A DNA stretch of 64,000 bases, taken from positions 1 to 64,000 of the forward strand of contig JAEZOA010000181.1 in the NCBI GenBank assembly GCA_023441625.1, given 5' to 3'. Below the pieces are notes generated by a model, which saw only the letters and a list, made by a program, of their open reading frames with translations, did not search any database and had not been told where the DNA came from. Made by a program: the position numbers and the translations under genes. Shown here in pieces: positions 46,552-55,253 of the stretch (position 1 is its first letter; every line of letters begins with the position of its first letter). This DNA is from Bacillota bacterium. Its GTDB lineage: Bacteria > Bacillota > Clostridia > Acetivibrionales > DSM-1351.

Positions 46552-49500
46552 ATGACAGATGGAAGGGGTAAGCTAACACGCTACAGCTATACAGCCTTTG
46601 GAAATCTTAAAGCTGTAATCAATTCCGACAACAAAACAGAAACCTACAAGTATGATTTGACAGGAAACACAGCCTGTGTCACCGACAAAAACGGTAACAA
46701 TATCGTATTCACCTATGATAACCTTGGCCTTTTAGTGGAACGTAAAGTAACCCAAACAGGTGACAGTATTAAATATGCCTATGACGAAGCTGGAAATAGA
46801 ATATCAATGCAAGACGAAAGCGGCACAAGTAATTACAGCTATGATGAAAATAACAGGCTCCTTGAAATCAGTAAAAACAACACTGTACAGATAATCTATG
46901 CCTATGATCAGGTAGGGAATGTAACAAAAGTTACCGACCTCAAAGGCAATACAGTAGCCTACACCTATGATAAGTCCAGCAGAATGGAAACAGTCTCAAA
47001 CGGAGGAAAAACCACCACCTACACCTATGATGAAAATGGCAGAAGGAAAGCAATAGATTACGATGGCGGTGTAAGTGAGCAATACACCTACGATAAAGAT
47101 AATCAATTAATTCAATTAACAAACAAAAAACCAAATGGTGCTATCATATCAGAATATAACTACACCTATGACCTTGCAGGAAGACAGCTATCAAAAACAG
47201 ATAGCTATGGCACAACAAACTATGAATATGACAAAGCAGGCAGAATAACCAAGGTGACAACACCTGGCAAGACCACAGTATATTCCTACGACAAAGCAGG
47301 TAACAGGCTGTCACTTAATGAGACCTACACCTCACCACAGCCAAGCGAATATATTGACGAAGCAACTGGAAAAGACATACAATATATATTAAAGAAGAGC
47401 GATTACACCTACTCAAATTCAAACACACTCTTAAAGCTAGTAGAGAGAATGTTTAACGAGAGCAACAAGGAAATTGCAAGGAAAACAACAAAGTATGTCT
47501 ATGACGACAACGGAAACCAGTTAAAGCAAAGCGTAAGCCATACCTTGCCAGATAGCACAAAGCTACGCCCTGCAACAACAGGCACAGCCTACGGCGATAA
47601 TGTAGCAAATAGTATAGACAAGCTAGTAGAAAAAACCAGCTACACCTATGACGGTTTCAACAGACTCAAAAAAACAGAGACCATAAAAGACAGTATAAGA
47701 ACAACAGCAGAGTATACCTATAACGGTGACGACCTGAGAGTAAGCAAAACCCTCAAGAAATCAAGCAACAACTATACAGCCGAGGTAACAAACTACCAGT
47801 ACGACAGACAGAACGTAATCCTAGAAACAGATGCAAACAACAATATACAAGCAAGATACATAAAGGGAATAAACTACATAGCAAAGCTAGACAACAAAAA
47901 CACCACAACCTACTTCCTGTACAATGGACATGGCGATGTAGTACAAACAGTAGACGAAGCAGGAACACTGCAAAACCAGTATGACTACGACATCTGGGGC
48001 AATCCAACACTTACTATAGAAACCACCAGCAATGCGATAAGGTATGCAGGAGAGTTCCTTGACAATGAAACAGGACTTTATTACCTCAGAGCAAGATACT
48101 ATGACCCATATATAGGGCGATTTATCAGTGAGGATAGTTATTGGGGTGAGGATAGCAATCCATTGTCACTTAACCTTTATACCTATTGTGAGAATGACCC
48201 GATAAGGCATGTTGATCCCAGTGGGCATGCAATAAGAAGTTTATTTGGAGGACTTGGTGGAGCAATAGAAAGTACGATTGGAAGAGGTACTAATTCAATA
48301 GGTAACTCAACAAGAAATGCTATCCAAGAGAATAATAATAGTCCGAAATCAGCCAATACTACTAATAATTCCAATAAGAATCAATCTAATATTGGGGCTC
48401 TATTTGGAATGATTGGACTAGCAGGAATAGTAGATAACAAGAACTCTAACAAATCTGGAGAAAAAAATAGCAGTAAAAAATCTGCTATCGATGAACAGGT
48501 CTATAGAGAAAGAAAAGAAATTATAGAATATAATGAATTTAACACTCCATCTAATTTATATGACAGTTATCAAGAATATGAATGGAGAGATAAGTTAGAT
48601 AGAACATTAGGAGATACAAGAAAAAATAATGGAGAATCCAATAATCATTTTGAAGATATTATAAATAAGAAGTATGACAAGAAAGATATTGACCCTGGCA
48701 TTGAGTATAAACCTAATAATGGCTGGGGGATTGACAAGGGGTTTTATATTCCTAATAATGATATCTTGGAGCCAAGGGATCTAGATAACCATTCCCAATA
48801 TCAATCTTTAGCTGGAGATGTAGAGATAGAAAAAGGTAAGAAAACTAGATTTATTGATCCTAATGATCTCAAACAATGGTTGAAAGATGGATGGAAGATT
48901 GTCATTTCGGATGAGGGGACGGAGAAGAGTTCTGATGGGACTTTTTCTTTAGATACGTTAATGAACTATATTGAGGCCTTAGAACGTTATGCAAAAGATT
49001 ATTTGGCTGGAAATGATAGTTGTTTTGATACTAACCAACTGGTAATGATGTTTATCAGAGATGGTATATATAGTGGAGGAATGTGGGAGTATGTTGCAGG
49101 AAGCAATAAAAATGTTTCTTATAAGGATTTTAAAAAATATGTTCTAGATAAAGCACCATATTTAGGAAATGCTTTTGGTGGTAACTTACCGATTATTCTA
49201 AAGGATCCTAAAACAGGAAATAGAATTGATTTTACACACCTTATTGCTACTATGAACGGCATTACATATAATACTATTTTTCATGAGTCTGGATTTGAAT
49301 TTATTGATAAAAATACCAAAGATGCAGAAAATATTGTAAATGCACTTTGCGGATGGGCCGGAGACTTACAAACAGTGATTGGAGACTTAAGAAAAGACTC
49401 TAATTATGATGAGAATGATCCTGACAAACTATATGAAATAGCTTACGGATATATCGGAGCAAAGGATAAGGGGAGTTTTAGCCTTGAGGATATGATAGCT

Positions 49501-49788
49501 GATATAGATGCACTTAATATGTCAAAAGCTGTTGGAAACGGTGCATACCTTTCTTATTACTTAAGAGAGTACTATTCAAATGGTGTTAATAACAGGTATA
49601 GTTCCTTTATTTCAAATAGTGGTGGAGAAAGTGGCCTATATAACATGGTAGAGATCGTTACCCAAAAAGATTTTCATGGTATTACTTGGCCACTATATAA
49701 GGGTGAACGTGCAAATCCGACCCCAAATGAATTATTAGCGATTAGACGTGCATTTAATAACTATATTTATACACATCGATTTGAATAA
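46552..49788 (+). CDS. Rhs core, 3' part, with variable C-terminal domain
   Basis: Continuation of the same reading frame after the TAA at 46393; the frame is open from 46396, and ATG 46552 has no ribosome site. Residues 1-560 are YD repeats ending in the Rhs-associated core (YLRARYYDPYIGRFISED, LYTYCENDP, DPSGH near residue 560). Residues ~561-1078 are a unique C-terminal region where Rhs proteins carry toxins. It is hydrophilic with a Gly/Asn/Ser-rich linker and later shows RIDFTHLIATMNG and CGWAGDLQTVI, motif-like stretches of unknown family. Codon use changes at the boundary. Without the nonsense codon this would be one ~2200-residue protein; expression of this half alone is doubtful. Confidence 0.65.
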   Translation: MTDGRGKLTRYSYTAFGNLKAVINSDNKTETYKYDLTGNTACVTDKNGNNIVFTYDNLGLLVERKVTQTGDSIKYAYDEAGNRISMQDESGTSNYSYDENNRLLEISKNNTVQIIYAYDQVGNVTKVTDLKGNTVAYTYDKSSRMETVSNGGKTTTYTYDENGRRKAIDYDGGVSEQYTYDKDNQLIQLTNKKPNGAIISEYNYTYDLAGRQLSKTDSYGTTNYEYDKAGRITKVTTPGKTTVYSYDKAGNRLSLNETYTSPQPSEYIDEATGKDIQYILKKSDYTYSNSNTLLKLVERMFNESNKEIARKTTKYVYDDNGNQLKQSVSHTLPDSTKLRPATTGTAYGDNVANSIDKLVEKTSYTYDGFNRLKKTETIKDSIRTTAEYTYNGDDLRVSKTLKKSSNNYTAEVTNYQYDRQNVILETDANNNIQARYIKGINYIAKLDNKNTTTYFLYNGHGDVVQTVDEAGTLQNQYDYDIWGNPTLTIETTSNAIRYAGEFLDNETGLYYLRARYYDPYIGRFISEDSYWGEDSNPLSLNLYTYCENDPIRHVDPSGHAIRSLFGGLGGAIESTIGRGTNSIGNSTRNAIQENNNSPKSANTTNNSNKNQSNIGALFGMIGLAGIVDNKNSNKSGEKNSSKKSAIDEQVYRERKEIIEYNEFNTPSNLYDSYQEYEWRDKLDRTLGDTRKNNGESNNHFEDIINKKYDKKDIDPGIEYKPNNGWGIDKGFYIPNNDILEPRDLDNHSQYQSLAGDVEIEKGKKTRFIDPNDLKQWLKDGWKIVISDEGTEKSSDGTFSLDTLMNYIEALERYAKDYLAGNDSCFDTNQLVMMFIRDGIYSGGMWEYVAGSNKNVSYKDFKKYVLDKAPYLGNAFGGNLPIILKDPKTGNRIDFTHLIATMNGITYNTIFHESGFEFIDKNTKDAENIVNALCGWAGDLQTVIGDLRKDSNYDENDPDKLYEIAYGYIGAKDKGSFSLEDMIADIDALNMSKAVGNGAYLSYYLREYYSNGVNNRYSSFISNSGGESGLYNMVEIVTQKDFHGITWPLYKGERANPTPNELLAIRRAFNNYIYTHRFE

Positions 49789-49836
49789 ATTTTCTATTGA
49801 AAATTATACAATAAATTGATTTGGAGATGTAATAAA

Positions 49837-50499
49837 ATGGATAATGAATTTTCAAGCAAAAAATCTTATAGAAAAAGTTTTATAATAATTACTTTTGTTA
49901 TAATATTTTCTACTTTAGCTATTGGCTTTTTTATATTTTTAAGTTCTATTTATAATTCAGCAGGATCACAAAATACGGATAAATATAAAATTAAAGGCAT
50001 TAAAAATGATAGCTTTTATGTTGAAGTATATAAAAATAATTATCCGAAGCTTAGCTACAGCTATGTAGTATTTGATGACAACAAAAGACGAATTTTCGGC
50101 GATGAATTAGAGTATGAAGTTAAAATTAAGGTTGATTGTATATTTGAAGATAAAAGTCTAAGAGTATATGAGTTGCCAACCAACGCAATTATATTTTATA
50201 ATAAGGAACAAAACGATTTTAAATCAATCTTGTTAGATCAGGTTCAGAATGCTGAGGTTCAAAGATATAAAGAATTAAATGAATTTGCATTAAAAAAGTT
50301 AAAAGAGGGTGAGTGGAAATGGATTAAGACCTTTGCTGAGTATCTAATTAAATCAAATGATAAAGATATTGTAAAGGTGTTAAAAAGATATTCCAACGGA
50401 GAATTTTCAGATGAGGAAGTCCAAAAAAATAGTGAATATTCAAAAGAGTACATAAAGACATTTTGCAGTCAACTACTAAGTAAGTACAATTTAAAATGA
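49837..50499 (+). CDS. Membrane-anchored protein, candidate Rhs immunity protein
   Basis: A 220-residue protein with one N-terminal membrane helix (SFIIITFVIIFSTLAIGFFIFL) and a Lys/Glu-rich soluble domain. I do not recognise a family. GGAG (49823-49826) precedes ATG 49837. It starts 49 bases after the variable C-terminal domain, the standard position of the cognate immunity gene in Rhs/polymorphic-toxin loci. The immunity role is inferred from position alone; a membrane-tethered inhibitor facing outward would fit. Confidence 0.6.
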   Translation: MDNEFSSKKSYRKSFIIITFVIIFSTLAIGFFIFLSSIYNSAGSQNTDKYKIKGIKNDSFYVEVYKNNYPKLSYSYVVFDDNKRRIFGDELEYEVKIKVDCIFEDKSLRVYELPTNAIIFYNKEQNDFKSILLDQVQNAEVQRYKELNEFALKKLKEGEWKWIKTFAEYLIKSNDKDIVKVLKRYSNGEFSDEEVQKNSEYSKEYIKTFCSQLLSKYNLK

Positions 50500-50505
50500 T
50501 ATGAA

Positions 50506-51310
50506 ATAAAAGACAGCATAAGAACAACAGCAGAGTATACCTATAACGGTGACGACCTGAGAGTAAGAAAAACCGTTAAGATACAACGACAGCAGATAAT
50601 AAGAAAAATAACATTAAAGCTTCAACTTATACCTGCACAACTACGATTGGAAAGTCTGATATTGGTGTTAGCATTAAAACAGCTCAATCAACAAAAAACA
50701 CTAATATAGTATCTACAGGTCCTGCTAATATCGATATTACGACACACTACTCTGCATACGTATTCTATTCACCAGAGTGGGTAAATGTAGCCAACGATAA
50801 TAAAGAAAAGATAGCAGCTTACTATGGATTAAATTCTGATGATATAGGTACAGCAGAGGTAACTAATGGTGCTGAGTTGAAACAGGGTTAGAATGAAATG
50901 TCAAATGGGAAAATAAGTGCTGTTTCAATTAATACACATGCAGCATGGGATTACTTATTTCCTCAAGATGCAAAGGGTCAAAGTGATAGTGTAGGTTACA
51001 GTGCGATTACATCTTTTGAAAATAAAAGTGTTAATGTTCTATATCTTCTGGGCTGTAATGCTGGTCACCTTGACTATGTGGGGAGTAATGTTGCCTCAGC
51101 ATTTGCAAAAATAGTGAATGGAGGACGAGTAACGATGATGATAGAGAACATGCATTTATAAATCAATGTAAAAATGGTACAAGAGATAATGAAGGGTGGT
51201 TAGTGTATCAATACTATAACAACAAACTGAGGGTGTCAAAAAGCATGGGTAAGAGTTTATCTTTGAGTCAGATGCTAGATAAAGTAGAAGAAGTTAAGTG
51301 GAGAAAATAA
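50506..51310 (+). pseudogene. Displaced Rhs fragment plus decayed C-terminal effector domain
   Basis: Bases 50506-50580 repeat Rhs core 47683-47757 almost exactly. From 50583 a different frame reads TTTADNKKNNIKAS and runs on to ~51130, broken by TAG near 50889; a frameshift near 51120-51135 leads to REHAFINQCKNGTRDNEGW and a stop at 51310. The segment VLYLLGCNAGHLDYVG with an upstream SINTHA resembles the His/Cys dyad setting of caspase-like (clan CD) peptidase folds. This looks like an orphan Rhs C-terminal module that has decayed. An ATG at 50898 could express an 87-residue piece, but a functional product is unlikely. Confidence 0.6.
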
Positions 51311-51339
51311 ACAAAAATTGATATTTGAGGTGATATGAA

Positions 51340-51840
51340 ATGTTAACTAACAATAAAAGTAAAAAGCTCATTATTGGAATAATAATCATTTTTATAACTT
51401 GTTTATTAATTTTTATATTTTTACTAGTGACAAAAAAGTTTTCAAGTGAGGACTCACTTATTTCAAAAGATGAGCAAATTGAATTAATTAACAAAAATAT
51501 CGGGATAACTATATCTGATAGCTCTAATATTGATAACTTTACTTATAGTAAAAAGGACGGGTATTTTTACGCAAAAATCGCTATTAAGAAAGAAGATATT
51601 GATAAAGTTAATTTAGAGTTGAGTAACTTTTTTGGGGAAGAAGTTACTGACGAATATCATATGTGGAATTTCAAGAATACTTGTCCTTGGTGGGATTTAA
51701 AGAAAGAAAATGTTAAAGTTGCTTATATGAAAATCATTGGGGAAGGAGATGGGTCAGTAGCTGACTCATCATATACTCATATTGTTTGGTCATTTATTGC
51801 ACAGATAGACGGTAAATATTATTTATATATAGCTTATTAA
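51340..51840 (+). CDS. Small membrane-anchored protein, candidate orphan immunity protein
   Basis: A 166-residue protein with an N-terminal membrane helix (KLIIGIIIIFITCLLIFIFLLV) and a ~120-residue soluble part containing NFTYSKKDGYFYAKIAIKK. No recognised family. GAGGTGAT precedes ATG 51340. It follows the decayed effector module by 30 bases, the position expected for its immunity gene; unlike the effector it is intact. Retention of immunity after toxin decay is common in such arrays, but this remains inference. Confidence 0.6.
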   Translation: MLTNNKSKKLIIGIIIIFITCLLIFIFLLVTKKFSSEDSLISKDEQIELINKNIGITISDSSNIDNFTYSKKDGYFYAKIAIKKEDIDKVNLELSNFFGEEVTDEYHMWNFKNTCPWWDLKKENVKVAYMKIIGEGDGSVADSSYTHIVWSFIAQIDGKYYLYIAY

Positions 51841-52567
51841 GTAAGTTTTACTGCTACAGGCAACTTTTGCTAAGACATAAGAATTGATAAAACTACAGTT
51901 GAGAAAGAAGCCGAAGCATATATGTACAAAAATACAGGGACATTGTGAGAGACATATAACAATAGTAGTAGGTATAGATAATAATAAAATTGGTGAAAGA
52001 CATTAAAAATCAAAGAAAAGTCGTTCCTGGGGAATGATGCCGGAAGGAATAATAATAACTGAGAGGCCTATGGTAAGGAGAGTAGCAAGACGCTATATAT
52101 GATACAGAAAATCAGCCTTACCAATACATATTATCAATTTCTCAACAAGATCCATTTTAGCAACTTTGGCTTTATGAATTAATAATTACAGTGTTATACA
52201 CCCTAAACAGCAGTAAAATAAGCTGATTTAGGGTGTTTGTATGTAAATACTATACAGGGGTATAAAAGACTTACTGTAGGTATAAAACTATGAGCCCTTC
52301 ATAACAGAAGCCTTTTGGTTACAGACAGAATGCTCATTACAGTATGGTTTTTACAAGTTTTTTGAAAAATTATGCCCATATATCAAGCTTTTTGCCACAT
52401 TTGGTCATACCCTCAAAGTATGGAAAACCACTGTTGCAAATTTTTAAAAATTCGTGTAATTACAACCAAATCACAGCAAAAGATATTTTAAAATCAGTAA
52501 GCAGTAAGAAATACCTATATTCCAAGGCATTCCCAACTTTCACCATGAAGCTTCATCTAAAAACCAA
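51841..52567. other. Decayed intergenic stretch of the Rhs island
   Basis: No intact gene. Short coding-like scraps such as DKTTVEKEAEAYMYKN (near 51890) are followed by stops. A terminator-like hairpin lies at 52198-52236. An 88-codon open frame at 52344-52610 lacks a ribosome site and is not believed. Confidence 0.5.
52198..52240 (+). terminator. Terminator-like hairpin in the Rhs island
   Basis: ACACCCTAAA (52198-52207) and TTTAGGGTGT (52227-52236) form a perfect 10-bp stem with a 19-base loop, then TTGT. It may end the transcript of the 51340 gene. Confidence 0.5.
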
Positions 52568-52732
52568 ATGCGTATTTGTGATAATATATCAAAATATTAT
52601 ACTGGATTAGAGTTTTTACAATATGCTGCAAAAAATGAAGATAAACTCTCAGAGGATGAAAGAGGAAGAATAGCAACAGAATTAACATTAATAGAAATGA
52701 ATCGGAACAGAATAAAAAACAATGAAGTATAA
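52568..52732 (+). CDS. Small 54-residue coding-like fragment
   Basis: Reads MRICDNISKYYTGLEFLQYA onward, with a charged helical second half rich in Glu/Lys/Asn. The composition looks protein-like, but there is no ribosome site and the frame stays open upstream to about 52508, suggesting the 3' end of a lost gene rather than a complete one. Family unknown. Confidence 0.25.
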   Translation: MRICDNISKYYTGLEFLQYAAKNEDKLSEDERGRIATELTLIEMNRNRIKNNEV

Positions 52733-52773
52733 GTATCATTGTTGTTAACGCTATAAAACAATTATAATTTTTG

Positions 52774-52813
52774 ACTGTAGGAAGTTACGTAAAACATAGT
52801 AGCGACCTACAGT
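52774..52813. other. Inverted repeat ahead of an Rhs fragment
   Basis: ACTGTAGG (52774-52781) and CCTACAGT (52806-52813), a perfect 8-bp stem with a 24-base loop, about 20 bases before a displaced Rhs fragment. Confidence 0.4.
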
Positions 52814-52831
52814 TCTAATTTGTAATGTGCG

Positions 52832-52991
52832 CTTGGAACAGCTACAAAATATAGCTACGACAAACAGGGCAGCAAGCTATCCATGACAGATGGAAGGGGT
52901 AAGCTAACACGTTACAGCTATACAGCCTTTGGAAATCTTAAGGCTGTAATCAATTCCGACAACAAAGTAGAAACCTACAAGTACGACTTAT
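52832..52991 (+). pseudogene. Second displaced Rhs core fragment
   Basis: About 160 bp closely matching Rhs core 46501-46660 (both encode SYDKQGSKLSMTDGRGKLTR), ending abruptly at DLSTK and a stop. It has no start or C-terminal region. It marks another recombination scar or orphan-module join in the island. Confidence 0.75.
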
Positions 52992-53095
52992 CCACAAAAT
53001 AAAAAAATAAATTTCGTCACTTTGCATAATGAATTAATGTGGGGAGTGAACAGTAACGCACTTTGTTCTAGGAGGAGAATAGAAAATAACAAAAA

Positions 53096-53125
53096 TTGAC
53101 TCAAATATATAATTAATGGTAAAAT
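53096..53125 (+). promoter_or_regulatory. Second copy of the Rhs promoter-like leader
   Basis: TTGACT (53096-53101), 18-base spacer, TAAAAT (53120-53125), with the same AGGAGG...AAAATAACAAAAA leader as at 43059-43082. It could drive the lipoprotein gene at 53286. Confidence 0.45.
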
Positions 53126-53285
53126 AATAAAAATAATGCCAATAACATTATCATTAAGATCTCCCCGTGTAAGCGGACAGGGAACAACACTCATACACTG
53201 CTTGACGTGCTACATCCCCACTCGATATTATAGAAGACTGCAAGCAGCGGAGAGTTGTACCCAAAGAGATTAAGGAGCATATGTC

Positions 53286-53879
53286 ATGAAAAAGATGTTA
53301 GTTTATCTTGCTATACTGGCAATATTTTCGTTTAGTGGTTGTGGTAAAACTGAAAGGACGTTAAAAGAGGAAGCGAAAGTTGATTATACGACATTTTTAA
53401 GTGATTTATATGATAATAAATCTTCTAATGACGATCTTGATTTTTCTATAAAAGACTTGGATAATAACGGCATTCCCGAACTAGTCATTGCAAAAAATGG
53501 TATGAATAACATAACCGTGTATACATATAACGATATAGTAGTTGAGGTCGGAAATCATAATTTTGCATCAGGAACAACGAGACTGTTTTCTACAGATAAT
53601 TCATCATATCCCGGCATGTTCTTTTATTTTGCAAGCGGTGGCTTAGACCATTATGGGTATATAACCATCAAGGACAATAAGTTAATGTATGAGGACTTAT
53701 GGAATGAAGATTATTCGGGAATATCAAAAGAATTAGGAATAAGTCGCAAAAGAATCGAAGAATTTTCTGCTGACAAACAGCTTATTAATGAATCGAGAAA
53801 AGTTTATAAAGAGAATAATGATTTGCCATTTCAAAAACTCCAGCCGAGCAATTTTTTACCTGTCGCCCGCAATAAATAA
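53286..53879 (+). CDS. Lipoprotein, unknown function
   Basis: A 197-residue secreted lipoprotein: signal sequence with lipobox FSGC (lipidated Cys19), then a soluble domain with an acidic DLDNNGIPEL motif, like the calcium loops of FG-GAP or dockerin-type repeats, followed by beta-strand segments. AAGGAG upstream supports ATG 53286. It sits at the far end of the Rhs island behind a copied promoter, so it may be an island cargo or immunity gene, but nothing proves that. Confidence 0.7.
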   Translation: MKKMLVYLAILAIFSFSGCGKTERTLKEEAKVDYTTFLSDLYDNKSSNDDLDFSIKDLDNNGIPELVIAKNGMNNITVYTYNDIVVEVGNHNFASGTTRLFSTDNSSYPGMFFYFASGGLDHYGYITIKDNKLMYEDLWNEDYSGISKELGISRKRIEEFSADKQLINESRKVYKENNDLPFQKLQPSNFLPVARNK

Positions 53880-53993
53880 GGAATTTGATTTTTTGATTGA
53901 GGATATGGAACGAAGATAATATAATGGTCATGGTCTGGAGATATTAACGATGGTAAAAAGTTGAAAAGATAATGGAGAAAGAGGAGAATTAAG

Positions 53994-55073
53994 ATGATTA
54001 AGAGAAAATTATGCTTAGTTTATAGCTTAATGTTTGTATTGTTACTTAGTGCTTGTTCGATAAATAAAACTGAGGATAAAAGAATAATTACAAAAAATTC
54101 AAATTCTACCGTAATTGATACCTCAGTAAATAGTAGTATAAATGTTTCTGAAGTTACACAGAATACAGATAACAACAATTTTGATTTTTCTAAGGGTTAT
54201 TTTAATGAAAAGGAAATTGCTGAGTTATTTAGTTTGACAAAAAAGCAAATCGAATTACTTATAGGGACAGAGTATGAAGTAATTGATATAGGGGCTGAAG
54301 AAAGTTTTACATCATATAAGTATAGTAAACATGATATATCTATTTATTACATTGCTAACGATACTGTAGAAGATACATCCGATGATAATGTTGACTTTAT
54401 ACAATGTGGTGAAAAAATAGATTTCAATAAAGTACATATTGGAATGACATACAAGCAAATTAAAGAAATATTCCCAACTGCGGTTATAAAAAGTTGGAGT
54501 CCAGAAGAAGATAGTGAGATTGTTTATTATCACATTGAATTTAATACAAATAATTTCAATGTGAGATTAGTAATCAAGGATGAGAATAGTCCAACAACTA
54601 GTATGACAATTTATAGGAGGCAAGACAATAACATTATTTTGAAAGGAATAGAATACGAGGAATTTAATACTTTTTTTGGCATTTGGGAAGCAACTGAGTA
54701 TCTGGGCGAAGGTATTGAATATCATGGAGCTGAGGCAACCACGGAAGCTGAAAAGAGTGAAAATGATAAAATAGTAAAGGAAATAAAGGAAAAGTACTTG
54801 AATAAAGAGCTTTATATAGATTCAAAAAGTATAACCACTTTTTCACCTCCAATCGAGTCAGGCTATCATGTATTGGACTGGAATGACTTGTTCTCGATAT
54901 ATAGGCAGCCGTCTGATATATGGGATGGCATATCACCGCCATTCTTATGTAGTTCATTTAGCCTAAAAGATTTCGATGATTCTTTTGGCTTAATCATAGA
55001 TACGAATGGTATTGCAACACTAGTAGTTAAAGGACAATTCTTTCGCTTGGAGAAGAAAACTGTTACAGACTAA
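53994..55073 (+). CDS. Lipoprotein, unknown function
   Basis: A 359-residue secreted lipoprotein with lipobox LSAC (Cys21), a Ser/Thr/Asn-rich spacer to ~60, a domain containing VHIGMTYKQIKEIFPTAVIK (resembling the SmpA/BLIP-type small-lipoprotein motif), and a C-terminal beta-rich segment from ~270. AGAGGAGAATTAAG precedes ATG 53994. It lies 115 bases after the previous lipoprotein and ahead of a terminator. Family not recognised with confidence. Confidence 0.72.
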   Translation: MIKRKLCLVYSLMFVLLLSACSINKTEDKRIITKNSNSTVIDTSVNSSINVSEVTQNTDNNNFDFSKGYFNEKEIAELFSLTKKQIELLIGTEYEVIDIGAEESFTSYKYSKHDISIYYIANDTVEDTSDDNVDFIQCGEKIDFNKVHIGMTYKQIKEIFPTAVIKSWSPEEDSEIVYYHIEFNTNNFNVRLVIKDENSPTTSMTIYRRQDNNIILKGIEYEEFNTFFGIWEATEYLGEGIEYHGAEATTEAEKSENDKIVKEIKEKYLNKELYIDSKSITTFSPPIESGYHVLDWNDLFSIYRQPSDIWDGISPPFLCSSFSLKDFDDSFGLIIDTNGIATLVVKGQFFRLEKKTVTD

Positions 55074-55166
55074 AGTAAGATTGATTTTGGTGTAAAGAGG
55101 GTGAGTAGAAGGAAAAGTAAGAATCAAATAAAATCATAAGTAACCTCAAAATCTAAGAATACAGAA

Positions 55167-55206
55167 CAGGCACATCAAATATATTACATTTGACGTGCCT
55201 GCTTTT
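55167..55206. terminator. Terminator between convergent genes
   Basis: CAGGCACATCAAAT (55167-55180) pairs with ATTTGACGTGCCTG (55188-55201), 13 of 14 positions, followed by CTTTTT on the plus strand. It separates the Rhs-island lipoproteins from the minus-strand polysaccharide cluster. Confidence 0.8.
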
Positions 55207-55253
55207 TCACATTAACATAAGCAATGTTGGCTTGCCAACTTGCGTTGTTTCTG

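Noticed and set aside
43126..48200. Short regularly spaced repeats that could suggest CRISPR or satellite DNA
   Set aside because: They are codon-level YD repeats of the Rhs protein in one frame, with no identical direct repeats separated by unique spacers.
52344..52610. An 88-codon plus-strand open frame
   Set aside because: No ribosome site; composition is not convincing; it overlaps a better coding-like fragment in another frame.
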